Origin: Glandiceps talaboti
Taxonomy: Eukaryota; Hemichordata; Enteropneusta; Spengelidae
Length of the DNA stretch: 64,000 nt
Direction: 5' to 3'
NCBI RefSeq assembly: GCF_964340395.1
Contig: NC_135553.1
Coordinates: forward strand, 6,159,501-6,223,500
Shown here: piece after piece, positions 50,578 to 64,000 of the stretch
Position numbering within the stretch: the stretch's first letter is position 1
Layout: every line of letters begins with the position of its first letter
Translations under genes and position numbers: made by a program
Notes under the pieces: model-generated
Database searches by the model: none
Told to the model about the DNA's origin: nothing
Seen by the model: the letters and a program-made list of their open reading frames with translations, nothing else

Positions 50578-64000
<13,423 letters not shown>

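Overview
This is eukaryotic nuclear DNA from a multicellular animal, not a prokaryote. The genes are split into 15-20 or more short exons with GT..AG introns, the DNA is AT-rich, and microsatellites, minisatellites and short inverted-repeat transposons are dense. The protein families point to a bilaterian; the mix of short palindromic transposons and long GT/GATA/CTGT tracts suggests a marine invertebrate, but I cannot name the species. All exon models below were assembled by hand from splice signals, reading-frame phase and remembered family sequences.

Layout. 1-15230: no coding exon found; tandem arrays (75-bp array at 5817-7155, 29-bp array at 12757-13165), a dead LINE reverse-transcriptase tail (4360-4620) and small MITE-like elements. 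15231-18304 (+): the last three coding exons of a Rab26/Rab37-type small GTPase, with upstream exons not seen. 18305-26100: probable long 3' UTR and intergenic DNA with a 475-bp inverted-repeat element and a 1-kb minisatellite. 29110-36700 (-): a MIF4GD (SLIP1)-like translation factor with six coding exons, preceded by a 5' exon holding a separate 43-codon membrane microprotein ORF. 37838-48113 (+): a complete CCZ1 gene with 15 exons and 461 codons before the stop; every junction keeps frame. 50578-64000 (+): the first two thirds of an ADAP (centaurin-alpha) ArfGAP gene, continuing past the window.

Most notable point. The ADAP gene carries two adjacent copies of exon 2 (54782-54915 and 54990-55123). 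They are the same length (134 nt), have the same phase and are only 74 nt apart. Each supplies the second half of the ArfGAP zinc finger. Copy 2a keeps the catalytic arginine; copy 2b has lysine there. Splicing both or neither breaks the frame, so they look like mutually exclusive exons that would make a GAP-competent and a probably GAP-impaired version of the same PH-domain protein. The same gene also has candidate in-frame microexons between ArfGAP and PH1, and a decayed copy of the start of exon 5.

The genes do not form an operon. Three of the four (Rab, CCZ1, ADAP) belong to membrane traffic and small-GTPase control: Rab26/37 in secretory granules or autophagy, CCZ1 as half of the MON1-CCZ1 Rab7 exchange factor, ADAP as an Arf regulator. 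MIF4GD and CCZ1 are divergent with a shared upstream interval of about 1 kb.
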